Notes under the pieces: model-generated
What the model was told of the DNA's origin: nothing
Database searches by the model: none
Seen by the model: the letters and a program-made list of their open reading frames with translations, nothing else
NCBI GenBank assembly: GCA_038239145.1
Contig: JBBSFB010000003.1
Coordinates: 62,001-126,000 of the forward strand
Source of the DNA: PALSA-610 sp038239145
GTDB lineage: Bacteria; Actinomycetota; Acidimicrobiia; IMCC26256; PALSA-610
Reading direction: 5' to 3'
DNA length: 64,000 nt
Shown here: in pieces, positions 35,277 to 44,224 of the stretch
Layout of the letters: each line of letters starts with the position of its first letter
Numbering within the stretch: the first letter of the stretch is position 1
Position numbers and translations under genes: made by a program

Positions 35277-36470
35277 GTGACCGTCGAGAATCCGGAGCAG
35301 GAGCCATTCACCGTCGAGACGATCCTGGCCGAGGCCACGCGCCGTAGCTACGGTCTCGAGGATCTCGGTGACGGCCCGTTCGTCGAGCCCATGGCGCTTT
35401 TCCTCGAGTCGCTCGAACGAGAAGCTCGCTTGAACGACATCGGGCGGCTGATCGCACGGGAGCGCGCCCTCGGTCATACGGTCAACCGGCTCGGATACGT
35501 GAACGACCGCAAGCAGAACCCGACGATCGCCGACGAGAAGATCGTCGCACCCGTCTTCATCATCGGCTTTCCCCGCACCGGCACGACGATCCTGCACGAC
35601 ATCCTCGCCCAGGACCCCGACAGCCGGGCGCCGATCACCTGGGAAACGATGTTCCCGTCGCCGCCGCCCGAAGCCGCGACGTTCGACACCGATGCTCGGA
35701 TCGCCCTCTGCGCGTCGTTCCTGCCGACCCCCGAAACCGAGACCGAGCGCGACCGCCGCTTCAAAGCCATGCACCCCATGGGCGCCACGCTCTCCCAGGA
35801 GTGCGTCACGATGATGGGCGAGGCTATGTGCACGCCCCTGTTCCATAATCAGTTCCGGGTTCCCACGTACGAGGATTGGGTCGACCACGACGCCGACTGG
35901 TCGCACGTCTACGCGTTTCATCACCAGCAGTTGCAGCATCTCCAGTGGCACAACCGCCGCGACCGTTGGGTGCTGAAGACCGGCGCGCACATGTGGGGCC
36001 TCGAGCATCTCCTACGCACATATCCCGACGCTCGGATCGTGTTCACCCATCGGGACCCGGTGAAATCGGTGACCTCGTATGCCAGCCTCACGTCGCTGGT
36101 GCGGTCGATGGGCAGTGACGAGGTCGATCCGATCGAGGTCGCCGAAGACTGGACGGCTCGGCTGAAGGGTGTGCTCGAACACGTGATGTCGGTGCGGGAG
36201 ACCGGGTTGTACCCGGAGGCCACCTTCTACGACATGAATTTCCCCGACTTCGTGGCTGACCAGTTCGAAGTGGTGAGCGACATTTACGCCGCTCTCGGGC
36301 TCCCGATGACCGAGGAGGGTGCGACCCGGATGAAGGCGTTCATCGCCGACAACCCCAAAGGCAAGCACGGCGTGCACAGCTACACGCCCGAAGAGTTCGG
36401 GATCGATCCCGAAGTCATCCGGCGCGACTTCGCCGCTTATATCGACCAGCACGACCTCGCCCCCGAATAG
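35277..36470 (+). CDS. PAPS-dependent sulfotransferase family protein
   Basis: A 397-residue protein from GTG 35277. The 5'-phosphosulfate-binding loop is FIIGFPRTGTTILHDIL near residue 93, matching the Sulfotransfer_3 family (PF13469). WVLKTGAHMWGLEHLLRTYP and ARIVFTHRDPVKSVTSYASL form the 3'-phosphate-binding site with Arg and Ser. The N-terminal helix VETILAEATRRSYGLEDLGD is typical of mycobacterial and acidimicrobial members. It should move sulfate from PAPS onto a hydroxyl of a small lipid or steroid. It follows the truncated propeller by two bases. Confidence 0.92.
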   Translation: MTVENPEQEPFTVETILAEATRRSYGLEDLGDGPFVEPMALFLESLEREARLNDIGRLIARERALGHTVNRLGYVNDRKQNPTIADEKIVAPVFIIGFPRTGTTILHDILAQDPDSRAPITWETMFPSPPPEAATFDTDARIALCASFLPTPETETERDRRFKAMHPMGATLSQECVTMMGEAMCTPLFHNQFRVPTYEDWVDHDADWSHVYAFHHQQLQHLQWHNRRDRWVLKTGAHMWGLEHLLRTYPDARIVFTHRDPVKSVTSYASLTSLVRSMGSDEVDPIEVAEDWTARLKGVLEHVMSVRETGLYPEATFYDMNFPDFVADQFEVVSDIYAALGLPMTEEGATRMKAFIADNPKGKHGVHSYTPEEFGIDPEVIRRDFAAYIDQHDLAPE

Positions 36471-36628
36471 CGGTTTCCGGCATCCCCCTGGGCCGAAGCG
36501 GGGTGGGACTCAACTCCGGCCTCGAATGGACGAACTGAACACTGCGGATCGCCTCGGTCCAGGAGGCCGACGCATGCGCCGACGGACCGCGCGTGACACA
36601 GAAATCGGGCCCCCGGGGACCAGCTGCC

Positions 36629-38347
36629 TCAGCCGGGCGCGTAGTCGACAAAGAAGGCGGGCTCGCCGTTCGCTTCCGACCCCAGGTACGTGCCGTTGAA
36701 GGAGCCGGACGGATCGACCGCGAACACGACCTGGGTGCCGGTCGTCAAGCGCAGGCCGCTGAGGTCGGAGACGTACCACCGGCCGTTGGCGCCTTTGGGA
36801 ACGGTGACCGGCGCGCCGCTCGCCAACAAGGAGCCCTTCTGGCCGTTCGGCGCGGCGTAGATCCGGGGGATGAAGACCTGGTCATTCCCCGCGCCCCGCG
36901 CGAAGAACGCGAAGTCGGTCGACGTACCCGATCCCGTCGGCATCTCCAGCCACGAGAGTTCGGTCGGGTTGTTGACGAACAACGACGAGAAGCCCGTGAG
37001 CGTGTGACCGAGTTGGCGCATTGCCGGTCCGGTCTGCACGATCGTCGTCGGAGCCGACGACGCCGTGACGGAACTCGACGCGCTGCTCGCGGTGACGTGG
37101 AGTCGCAACGTCCTACCGACATCGGCGGCCGTCGGGACGAACGTGGGCGTGGTGGCCCCGGCAATGGCGACGCAGCCGTTTCCGCCGGCGTCGCATCTGG
37201 TCCATTGCAGTGCCAACGCGGGCGGAGGACTCGCGTTCCACGCGCCCGCGAAGCCGCTGACCACGCGGTCGGTAACAGGAGTGCCCGGCGCGGCCGCGGT
37301 GCCGGCCGTCGTGATCGACGGGAGAATGTCGTTCACCGGCGCGGCCACGGGCTGAACGCCGGGAACGACTGCCGTGAAGACGTGTTGCTCCGATACGTCA
37401 CCGGGACAGGAGGCGAGGTCGGCGCCATCGCTGTTCAAGATCTGGTGCGAGTCGTCGTAGTCGGTCAACGCTCCGTTGACCGTGACGTGCACTGCCGGCA
37501 CGACCCCCGCGTTGATGTGACACGCCTCCCCGAACAGGTCCGAGGTATCGAAGTTGAAGGTTGATGTGGCGGTGAGCACGAGCCGCGCCCCCGGCGCGAG
37601 CACCTGGGGCAGATGCGGCGTCGTGGTCGCGCCCCAGAGATCGAAGTGGGCGGGGGACGATCCACCCCCGAAGTCGGCGGTCACCGAGTTGACCGTGACC
37701 GGAGCGGCACTGTTGTTGGCGACTTCGATCGCACCGCCGTCGTAACCGTTACCGCCGTTGTTCGGGCCGTGCGTCGAACAACATTGAGGCGTTTCGCCAA
37801 TGAAAGTCGTGTTCGGTGAACCCAGCCACGGCGTGATGCCCGTGGAGCTGTCGGCATAACCCAACGAGACGGTGACGCCCGCCGGCGGCGGCGCGCTCTG
37901 ACTGACGGTCAGGTTGTCGAGGTTGAGAAACTGGGAAGATCCTGCAGTTCCGTCGAACCAGATCTTCAGCGTGTGTGCGCCCCCGGTCAATGTGCGCGTG
38001 AGCGTCAGCGTCGTCCACGTGCTCCAGTTCGTCGTCGCCGGGAAAGCCTGGCTCGCAGTCCAGACGGTGCCATCCAGCTCGAGCTTCCGGGTCGCGACGC
38101 CGTTGCCGGCGCTGTATCGGAGGGTGAGATCAGTTGCACCCGCGACGACGGTGAACGAGAAAGTCACGAACTGACCTTGTGCATCCCAGCAGCACACGTA
38201 CGGAGCATTCTGGGCGCCGGGCCAGACGGTCTCGGTCGGGAGGTTCGTCGACGACGTGCCCGCCCCGATGATCTGGGTGCATCCGGCCGCGAAGACGCAC
38301 ATCACCGCAACGACGGACACGCGACAACGGCGACGACGCGTTGGCAT
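36629..38347 (-). CDS. secreted lipoprotein with CBM35/6-like N-terminal module
   Basis: About 572 residues from ATG 38347 (ATG 38398 also possible). A signal sequence with CRVSVVAVMCVFAAGC ends in a Cys usable for lipid attachment. Residues about 25-165 form a carbohydrate-binding-like jelly roll (LTLRYSAGNGVATRKLELDG, GGAHTLKIWFDGTAGSSQFL, NLDNLTVSQ). Next come about 150 residues with paired cysteines (TPQCCSTHG, EACHINAG), an Ig-like stretch (TRCDAGGNGCVAIAGATTP), and a C-terminal domain ending SFNGTYLGSEANGEP. Probably a cell-surface or matrix protein; no catalytic site is seen. Confidence 0.8.
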   Translation of the reverse strand: MPTRRRRCRVSVVAVMCVFAAGCTQIIGAGTSSTNLPTETVWPGAQNAPYVCCWDAQGQFVTFSFTVVAGATDLTLRYSAGNGVATRKLELDGTVWTASQAFPATTNWSTWTTLTLTRTLTGGAHTLKIWFDGTAGSSQFLNLDNLTVSQSAPPPAGVTVSLGYADSSTGITPWLGSPNTTFIGETPQCCSTHGPNNGGNGYDGGAIEVANNSAAPVTVNSVTADFGGGSSPAHFDLWGATTTPHLPQVLAPGARLVLTATSTFNFDTSDLFGEACHINAGVVPAVHVTVNGALTDYDDSHQILNSDGADLASCPGDVSEQHVFTAVVPGVQPVAAPVNDILPSITTAGTAAAPGTPVTDRVVSGFAGAWNASPPPALALQWTRCDAGGNGCVAIAGATTPTFVPTAADVGRTLRLHVTASSASSSVTASSAPTTIVQTGPAMRQLGHTLTGFSSLFVNNPTELSWLEMPTGSGTSTDFAFFARGAGNDQVFIPRIYAAPNGQKGSLLASGAPVTVPKGANGRWYVSDLSGLRLTTGTQVVFAVDPSGSFNGTYLGSEANGEPAFFVDYAPG

Positions 38348-38585
38348 CAGAACGCCATTACCGCTGCCACTTCTTGCGATCGTCGATGCAACCTGCATGG
38401 ACGCCTCCAAGGAGTTCCCGAGCGTTGTCAAACGGGGCGCTTCGTCGTTCCTGGCCAGGTCGCCCGCGGGGAGCTCGCGGCCGTCCGCCAAAGGTACCGA
38501 GCAAGGGACCTTGCGTCACCTGTCCACTGCATTCTTTGTCGAGCCTTACGGGCAACTCTGGCACCGTGAGCGTGCCGGGATTACT

Positions 38586-38597
38586 GTGTGATCACAC
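38586..38597. promoter_or_regulatory. perfect 12-bp palindrome just upstream of the acyl-CoA operon
   Basis: GTGTGATCACAC is a perfect inverted repeat lying 16 bases before the acyl-CoA dehydrogenase ATG. The position fits an operator blocking transcription or initiation. The operon encodes its own TetR-type regulator (41920-42576), a natural candidate for binding it. The sequence also contains TGTGATCACA, close to a CRP/FNR half-site pair without spacer, so another regulator is possible. Confidence 0.45.
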
Positions 38598-38613
38598 CGC
38601 GATAGGGGCCGCC

Positions 38614-39909
38614 ATGGCGTGGGACTTCGAGACCGAGCCGGAGTTCGAGGAGCAGCTCGTCTGGATGCGGGCGTTCGTCGACCGTGAGCTCATCCCGCTC
38701 GAGCCGGTCCTCGAGGAGATCGCGCCCGACGAGTGGCTGCCGGTCAAGCTCCACCTCCAGGCGCAGGTGAAGGCGCAGGGACTCTGGGGCGCGTTCCTCG
38801 ATCCGAAGTTGGGCGGCGAAGGGCTCGGGCAGATGAAGCTCGCCTTGATGTCGGAGATCATCGGCCGCTGCATGATGTCGATGACGATCTTCGGCGTGCA
38901 GGCGCCCGACAGCGGGAACATGGAGTTGCTCGCGCACGGCGCGACCGCTGCGCAGAAAGACCGTTGGCTGTGGCCCAATCTCCGCGGCGAGATCTCGAGC
39001 GCGTTCGCGCTCACGGAGCCCTTTTTCGCCGGCGCCGATCCGACAGTGATCGGGACGACTGCGACGAAGGACGGCGACGAGTGGGTCATCGACGGCCACA
39101 AGTGGTTCATCACCAACGCGTCGGTGGCCGACATCGTGCTCGTGTTCGCAGAGACGAACCCCGACGGTCGGCCGCACCGCCACGCGTCGATCTTCGTCGT
39201 GCCGACTGGCACACCCGGCATGATCATCGTGCGCGACATCGGGACGATGGCGCACCCCGACAGTGAATACGGACGGGTGGGGAACCACGCCGAGATCGTC
39301 TTCGAGAACTGCCGCGTCCCCTCGGACCATTTGATCGGCCAACCGGGAGAAGGGTTCCTCCTCGCGCAGCAACGACTCGGCGGGGGGCGCATCCATCACG
39401 CGATGCGCTGGCTCGGGCAGGCCCAACGGTCGTTGGACATCATGTGCGAACGCGCAGTGTCGCGCACGTCACACGGCAAGCTGCTCGCGCAGCACCAGAT
39501 GGTCCAGGACTACGTGGCGCTGTCGCACATGGAGATCCAGTCGGCCCGACTGCTCACGTTCCAGACCGCGTGGAAGATGGACAAGCACGGTGCGGCCGCG
39601 GTGCGCGCCGACCTCGGGATGATCAAGGCCCACGTGTCGAAGGTCGTGCTTGCGGTCCTCGACCGGACGATCCAGGTCTGCGGTGCGCTCGGGTACTCGA
39701 GCGATCTGCCCGTCGAGTCGTGGTACCGGTCGACCCGCTTCGGACCGATCGGCGACGGCCCCGACGAGCTGCACAAGTCGGTGCTCGCCCGCACGTTGTT
39801 GAAGGGTTACTCCCCCGTCGAAGGCTGGCCCACCGAACACATCCCCAGCCGCCGGCCCGCGGCCGAGGCAAAGTGGGCCGAGCTCCGAGCGCTCGCCGGC
39901 GCGGGCTGA
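38614..39909 (+). CDS. acyl-CoA dehydrogenase (ACAD10/11-like)
   Basis: A 431-residue flavoenzyme from ATG 38614. Domains run from an N-terminal helical part (EFEEQLVWMRAFVDRELIPL) through the flavin/substrate loop SSAFALTEPFFAGADPTVIG and VIDGHKWFITNASVADIVLV to the C-terminal bundle with RIHHAMRWLGQAQRSLDIMC and QVCGALGYSSDLPVESWYRS. The length and the RIHHAMRWLGQAQRSLD pattern match the ACAD10/11 branch. It lies directly before a phosphotransferase-fold kinase, overlapping by one base. In LvaC and ACAD10/11 this pairing removes phosphate from 4-phosphoacyl-CoA; the same role here is inferred. First gene of the operon. Confidence 0.9.
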   Translation: MAWDFETEPEFEEQLVWMRAFVDRELIPLEPVLEEIAPDEWLPVKLHLQAQVKAQGLWGAFLDPKLGGEGLGQMKLALMSEIIGRCMMSMTIFGVQAPDSGNMELLAHGATAAQKDRWLWPNLRGEISSAFALTEPFFAGADPTVIGTTATKDGDEWVIDGHKWFITNASVADIVLVFAETNPDGRPHRHASIFVVPTGTPGMIIVRDIGTMAHPDSEYGRVGNHAEIVFENCRVPSDHLIGQPGEGFLLAQQRLGGGRIHHAMRWLGQAQRSLDIMCERAVSRTSHGKLLAQHQMVQDYVALSHMEIQSARLLTFQTAWKMDKHGAAAVRADLGMIKAHVSKVVLAVLDRTIQVCGALGYSSDLPVESWYRSTRFGPIGDGPDELHKSVLARTLLKGYSPVEGWPTEHIPSRRPAAEAKWAELRALAGAG

Positions 39910-40946
39910 TGGGGCCCGTAGCCGGGGTCGACCCGAGCGCCTTGGAGCGATACCTCGACAACGCGCTCGGTGCGCACGCTCCGATCACCGTGACTCCGAT
40001 GACGGGGGGCGGGTCGTGCGAGGTCTTCGCTCTCGACCGCGGCGACGATCGTTGGGTGCTGCGACGAGCACCCCGCCACGCCAGTTCCGCAACCGCGCAC
40101 GACGTCCTCCGGGAGTTCCGCATCCTCGACGCGATCAAGGACCAGCCGGTCAAGATCGCGCGCCCCGTCGTCGCCTGCGCCGACGCCAAGGTGTTCGGCG
40201 CGCCTTTCTACGTGATGGAACGCATCGCCGGCCGGCCCATCCTCCGATCAGTGCCCGACGCGTGGTCGGCGGAGCCGAAAACGCAGGGACGGGCGCTCGA
40301 GGAGCTCGTCGACGCCCTCGTCGCGATTCACGCCGTCGACTGGCGTGCGGGTGGGCTCGGCGACATGTCACACACCGGCGACTACGTGTCGAGGCAGCTG
40401 AAGCGATGGCTGACGCAGCTCGACTCCTACGGTGGCCGACCGCTGCCCACCGCGGAGAAGATCGCGGGCTGGCTCGATGCTCATCGCCCGCCCGAACAAC
40501 CCAGTGCGCTCTGCCACGGCGACTACAAGCTCGACAACGTGTTGTTCGCGTCGACCGCGCCACCGAGATTGCTCGCCGTCGTCGACTGGGAGATGGCGGC
40601 CATCGGCGATCCGCTCGTCGACCTCGCGTGGGCACTCATCTTCCATCCCGGGCCGGAGGGAACACTGCACCTCGGAATGACGAAACCACCGACGTTCGCC
40701 GTCGAGCATCTGCCCAGTCGTGCGCAGCTCGTCGTGCGGTACGCGCAGGGTTCGGGACGCGACACCTCCGCGCTCGAGTGGTACGACGTGTTCGCGCGCT
40801 GGAAGCTCGCCGTCGTGTTGGAAGGCAGCTACGCGAAGTTTCAGCGCGGACTCTCCGAGAAACCTATCCATGAGTTCTTCGGGAGTCAGGTCGACCTGCT
40901 CCTCGACAGCGCGACCGGTGCGATCAACCGAGGAGCAGCGACCTGA
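39909..40946 (+). CDS. aminoglycoside-phosphotransferase-fold kinase (ACAD10/11 N-domain / LvaA-like)
   Basis: A 345-residue APH-fold protein. The ATP region opens ALGAHAPITVTPMTGGGSCE, with RWVLRR carrying the strand-3 Lys/Arg. FYVMERIAGRPI is the hinge. The catalytic loop is ALCHGDYKLDNVLFA with the Asp base, and VVDWEMAAIGDPLVDLAW supplies the metal-binding Asp. These are the features of the domain fused to human ACAD10/11 and of LvaA, which phosphorylate 4-hydroxyacyl-CoA; aminoglycoside resistance is unlikely. ATG 39909 overlaps the dehydrogenase stop (TGATG), and its own stop overlaps the next gene the same way. Confidence 0.92.
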   Translation: MGPVAGVDPSALERYLDNALGAHAPITVTPMTGGGSCEVFALDRGDDRWVLRRAPRHASSATAHDVLREFRILDAIKDQPVKIARPVVACADAKVFGAPFYVMERIAGRPILRSVPDAWSAEPKTQGRALEELVDALVAIHAVDWRAGGLGDMSHTGDYVSRQLKRWLTQLDSYGGRPLPTAEKIAGWLDAHRPPEQPSALCHGDYKLDNVLFASTAPPRLLAVVDWEMAAIGDPLVDLAWALIFHPGPEGTLHLGMTKPPTFAVEHLPSRAQLVVRYAQGSGRDTSALEWYDVFARWKLAVVLEGSYAKFQRGLSEKPIHEFFGSQVDLLLDSATGAINRGAAT

Positions 40947-41923
40947 TGCGGGCGTGGCAGGTACAAGGTGCGGGCGAACCCCTCGACGTGTTGCGTCAAG
41001 TGGAGCTCGAACTACCCGAGCCCGGGCCCGGCCAGGTCCGTATCCGGGTCATGGCGGCAGGTATCGGTCTGCCCGATGTCTTCATGTGCCGCGGCACCTA
41101 TCCGCTCACTCCTCCGTTGCCGTTCGTTTCGGGCCAGGAGGCAACCGGGATCGTCACCGCCGTCGGCGACGGCGTCGATCTGAGTGTCGGTGATCGCATC
41201 ATGTGCGTCACGATGTTCTGGGCCGGGCTCGGATCGTTCGCCGAGGAGTGTCTCGTCGCGGCCGATACGGCCTTCGCGGTCCCGCACGGCCTCACCGACG
41301 CCGAAGCCGCCGGTTTCTGGATCCCGCATCTCACCGCGTGGGTCGGTCTCGTCGATCGTGGTCGTCTCCAAGCCGGCGATTGGCTCGCGGTACTGGGTGC
41401 CGCCGGTGGTAGCGGCATCGCCGCCGTCCAGCTCGGTTGCGCCCTGGGTGCGCGCAGCATTGCCGTCGTGAGCGACGACGAGAAGGCGGAGTTCTGTCGC
41501 GGTTTCGGCGCCGAGGTGGTCGTCAATCATCGCGAGGGCCCGCTCGGGGCCGCGCTGCGTGAAGTGACCGAGGGGCTCGGGGTCGACCTCGTCTACGACC
41601 CCGTCGGCGGCGCGCTCGGTGAGGATGCGGCCCGGGCGTTGCGGCGCTACGGGCGGCTGCTCGCGGTGGGCTTCGCGAGCGGTTCGTGGCCGAAGATCAC
41701 TGCGCACGACCTCGTGGTGACGAACACGTCGCTCGTCGGGGTGTTCGCAGGCGGGTACACGCGCGCCGAGCTCGACCGCATTCACGAAGAACTCGGCATT
41801 CTTGTCGCCGACGGCGTACTGCGCAACGCGGTGCGCGCCGAAGTCTCGTTTGCCGAGCTGCCCGCCGCCCTGCAACGCATCGGCGACCGCGCGGTCGTGG
41901 GCAAGATGGTGATGGTCCCTTGA
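40946..41923 (+). CDS. NADPH:quinone oxidoreductase-like zinc-independent MDR
   Basis: A 325-residue medium-chain dehydrogenase/reductase of the quinone oxidoreductase type. The N-terminal catalytic domain lacks the zinc-ligand pattern and reads GIGLPDVFMCRGTYPLTPPL and PFVSGQEATGIVTAVGDGVD. The NADPH-binding domain has LAVLGAAGGSGIAAVQLGCA and VNHREGPLGAALREVTEGLG, then VDLVYDPVGGALGEDAARAL. It may reduce an enoyl or ketone intermediate with NADPH. Its start is inside the kinase stop codon and its stop overlaps the TetR gene start, so all three are coupled. Confidence 0.9.
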   Translation: MRAWQVQGAGEPLDVLRQVELELPEPGPGQVRIRVMAAGIGLPDVFMCRGTYPLTPPLPFVSGQEATGIVTAVGDGVDLSVGDRIMCVTMFWAGLGSFAEECLVAADTAFAVPHGLTDAEAAGFWIPHLTAWVGLVDRGRLQAGDWLAVLGAAGGSGIAAVQLGCALGARSIAVVSDDEKAEFCRGFGAEVVVNHREGPLGAALREVTEGLGVDLVYDPVGGALGEDAARALRRYGRLLAVGFASGSWPKITAHDLVVTNTSLVGVFAGGYTRAELDRIHEELGILVADGVLRNAVRAEVSFAELPAALQRIGDRAVVGKMVMVP

Positions 41924-42576
41924 CACCGGCCGCCAAGACCTCCGACTTCGACCTTGACGCCGCCGCGATCGTGACGGCCGCAGTCGAGATCTTTCAAGAG
42001 TCCGGCCTCGACGCGGTGAGCATGCGCAGCGTCTCGGCCCGACTCGGGGTGTCCCCCGTTCCCCTCTACAGCCGGATCGGGAACAAGGACGCGCTCCTCG
42101 ATGCAATCGCCGAGCGGCTTTTGGCCGACCTCGCGCCGGACGCCGCCGACGGCGAAGCGTGGGACGGGTACGCAGCGCGCTGGGCCCGCGAGCTCCGTAA
42201 CCGGTCGCGGCGGGCGCGAGACAGTCGGCTCCTGCTCTGGCCCGGGCGCGACGCATACGTCGAGGCATCACGCCCACTGGTCGAGACCATGCGCCGAGAC
42301 GGGTTCGAGGCCGACGCGGCCGTGCAGGCGTGCCGGCTGCTCACGTGGGCGACGGTCGGGTTCGGGGCGGTCGAGATCGGCATCAAGCCACCGCGTGCCG
42401 GACGAGGTCGGACGCGTCGCGCGGCCCGACCCGGCGGCGATCCCAAGGGTGTGACCGCGGCCGAAGCCGACGCGCTCTTCGACCTCCACATCCGCTACCT
42501 GATCGAAGGCATCGCGCGCGACGCTACGCTCACCGCGACTCCTCGCGCCGTGCGCCGCACTCGGAGCCGACGATGA
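41920..42576 (+). CDS. TetR family transcriptional regulator
   Basis: A 218-residue protein read from TTG 41920, which overlaps the upstream TGA (TTGA); no ATG or GTG is available before the DNA-binding domain. The N-terminal helix-turn-helix is DAAAIVTAAVEIFQESGLDA, SMRSVSARLGVSPVPLYSRI and GNKDALLDAIAERL, a TetR domain. The ligand part is helical with a basic patch (RAGRGRTRRAARPGG) that is unusual. It likely senses an acyl-CoA or related ligand and represses its own operon; the palindrome at 38586-38597 is a candidate site. Confidence 0.9.
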   Translation: MTPAAKTSDFDLDAAAIVTAAVEIFQESGLDAVSMRSVSARLGVSPVPLYSRIGNKDALLDAIAERLLADLAPDAADGEAWDGYAARWARELRNRSRRARDSRLLLWPGRDAYVEASRPLVETMRRDGFEADAAVQACRLLTWATVGFGAVEIGIKPPRAGRGRTRRAARPGGDPKGVTAAEADALFDLHIRYLIEGIARDATLTATPRAVRRTRSRR

Positions 42577-43322
42577 GCATCCCCAGCTTGGACGCGAGCG
42601 GCAAGGTCGTCGTCGTCACCGGCGGCAGCAAAGGTCTCGGTCGGGCAATGGCATTGGGGTTCGCGGAAGCGGGCGCCGACGTCGTGGTGGCGAGCCGCAA
42701 GCTCGAGCCCTGCGAGGCCGTGGCCGCCGAGATCCGGGCGATGGGACGGCGGGCGTCGGCGGTGAGTTGCCACGTCGGCGACTGGGACCAGTGCTCGGCG
42801 TTGATCGACGCGACGGTCGCCGAGTTCGGGCGAATCGACGTGCTGGTGAACAACGCGGGCATCGCGCCCGCGCCGCCGTCGCTCCTCGACGTCACCGCCG
42901 CCCTGTTCGACAAGACGATCGCAGTCAATCTCAAGGGTCCGCTGCGGCTCACCGCGCTCGCGGCGGAACACATGACTGCGGGCGGCTCGATCATCAACAT
43001 CAGTTCCAAGGCTTCATTGCACCCGATGTCGTTCACCGTCGTTTACGCGGCGGCCAAAGCCGGGCTGAACGCGCTCACGAAGGCGGCTGCCGGCGAATTC
43101 GGGCCGCGCGGAATCCGCGTCAACGCGATCGTGTGCGGCACCTTCCACACCGACAGCCTCCACGCGTCGATGCCGACCGAGGAGCTCCAAGCCCAGATGG
43201 CGGCGAACGTCAGCCTCGGCCGCATCGCCGCCGCCGCCGAGATCGTGGGGACCGCCCTCTTTCTTGCGAGCGACGCGTCGTCGTACCTGACCGGCGAGCT
43301 CATCACGCTCGACGGCGGCTGA
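42573..43322 (+). CDS. short-chain dehydrogenase/reductase, first of pair
   Basis: A 249-residue classical SDR. TGGSKGLG is the cofactor loop, NNAGIAPAP the structural motif, ISSKASLHP the catalytic Ser region, and YAAAKAGLNALTKAAAGEF the Tyr-x3-Lys. The C-terminus ASDASSYLTGELITLDGG is the standard FabG-like end. Start ATG overlaps the TetR stop (ATGA). Probably a 3-hydroxyacyl-CoA or alcohol dehydrogenase in this acyl-CoA operon; cofactor likely NAD(P) without a clear choice. Confidence 0.92.
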   Translation: MSIPSLDASGKVVVVTGGSKGLGRAMALGFAEAGADVVVASRKLEPCEAVAAEIRAMGRRASAVSCHVGDWDQCSALIDATVAEFGRIDVLVNNAGIAPAPPSLLDVTAALFDKTIAVNLKGPLRLTALAAEHMTAGGSIINISSKASLHPMSFTVVYAAAKAGLNALTKAAAGEFGPRGIRVNAIVCGTFHTDSLHASMPTEELQAQMAANVSLGRIAAAAEIVGTALFLASDASSYLTGELITLDGG

Positions 43323-43351
43323 GCCCTCTCCGAGAGACAGGAAGCACCTGC

Positions 43352-44224
43352 ATGACGAGCGCAGCAGACGACGTAATCGGCGCAGGACGGGTCGCCGTCG
43401 TGACCGGAGGGGCAAGTGGCATCGGTCGCGCCCTCGCGGAAGCGTTCGCCGCGGCCGGGTCGGCGGTGGTCGTCGCCGACGTCGACGGCGACGAGGCCGA
43501 GGTGGTCGCGGCGGGGATTCGCGCCTCCGGTGGAGCAGCCGAGGCGGTGAAGGTCGACGTATCCGACGCGGCCGCAGTCGATGAACTCGCGGCGACGACC
43601 CTCGCGCACTTCGGACGGGTCGACGTGCTGTGCAACAACGCCGGCGTCTCGACGTTCAACTTGCTCGAGGATCAGACGCTCGACGACTGGCGCTGGGTCT
43701 TCGGCGTCAACCTCTGGGGTGTCGTCAACGGGCTGCAGACGTTCGTCCCGATCATGCGGAAGCAGGGCACGCCCGGCCACATCGTGAATACCGCGTCGAT
43801 CGCCGGGTTGCTCAGCGGCGTTGCTTTCATCGGTCCTTACGCGGCGACGAAGGTGGCCGTAGTGTCGATCTCGGAAACGTTGGCTCAGGAGCTCGCCATC
43901 GACCGGACGCCGATCGGCGTGAGCGTGCTGTGCCCGAGCTCGGTCGACACGAAGGTGATGGAGTCAGAGCGCGGTCGTCCGCCGGCGATGGGCGTGGAGC
44001 ACCGCACCGAGACGGCGGAGATGGTGCGGCTCGCGATTCGCGACTCGTTCACGGGCCCGTCGGGACTCACGCCCGCCGAGATTGCGCGCCGAGCCCTCGA
44101 CACGATCCGCACCGGCCGTTTCTGGATCATCACCCATCCCGGCGAGCTCCCGGCGTTCGAGACGCGTGTGAACGGCATTCTCGCCGAGTTCCCCGGCCGT
44201 AGCGCCGCTCAGACCGGGTCGTAG
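43352..44224 (+). CDS. short-chain dehydrogenase/reductase, second of pair
   Basis: A 290-residue SDR from ATG 43352 with GACAGGAAG upstream. TGGASGIG is the cofactor loop; DVDGDEAEVVAAGI places an Asp after strand 2, favouring NAD. CNNAGVSTFNLLEDQTLDDW, VNTASIAGLLSG and PYAATKVAVVSISETLAQEL supply the NAG, Ser and Tyr-x3-Lys. The extra C-terminal ~40 residues (TGRFWIITHPGELPAFETRV) are typical of the SDR group seen in steroid and lipid degraders. Last gene of the operon; its end overlaps the convergent VOC gene by 16 bases. Confidence 0.9.
   Translation: MTSAADDVIGAGRVAVVTGGASGIGRALAEAFAAAGSAVVVADVDGDEAEVVAAGIRASGGAAEAVKVDVSDAAAVDELAATTLAHFGRVDVLCNNAGVSTFNLLEDQTLDDWRWVFGVNLWGVVNGLQTFVPIMRKQGTPGHIVNTASIAGLLSGVAFIGPYAATKVAVVSISETLAQELAIDRTPIGVSVLCPSSVDTKVMESERGRPPAMGVEHRTETAEMVRLAIRDSFTGPSGLTPAEIARRALDTIRTGRFWIITHPGELPAFETRVNGILAEFPGRSAAQTGS

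Noticed and set aside
39909..40946. Aminoglycoside resistance kinase
   Set aside because: Context with acyl-CoA dehydrogenase and SDRs and the ACAD10/11-type sequence favour an acyl-CoA kinase.
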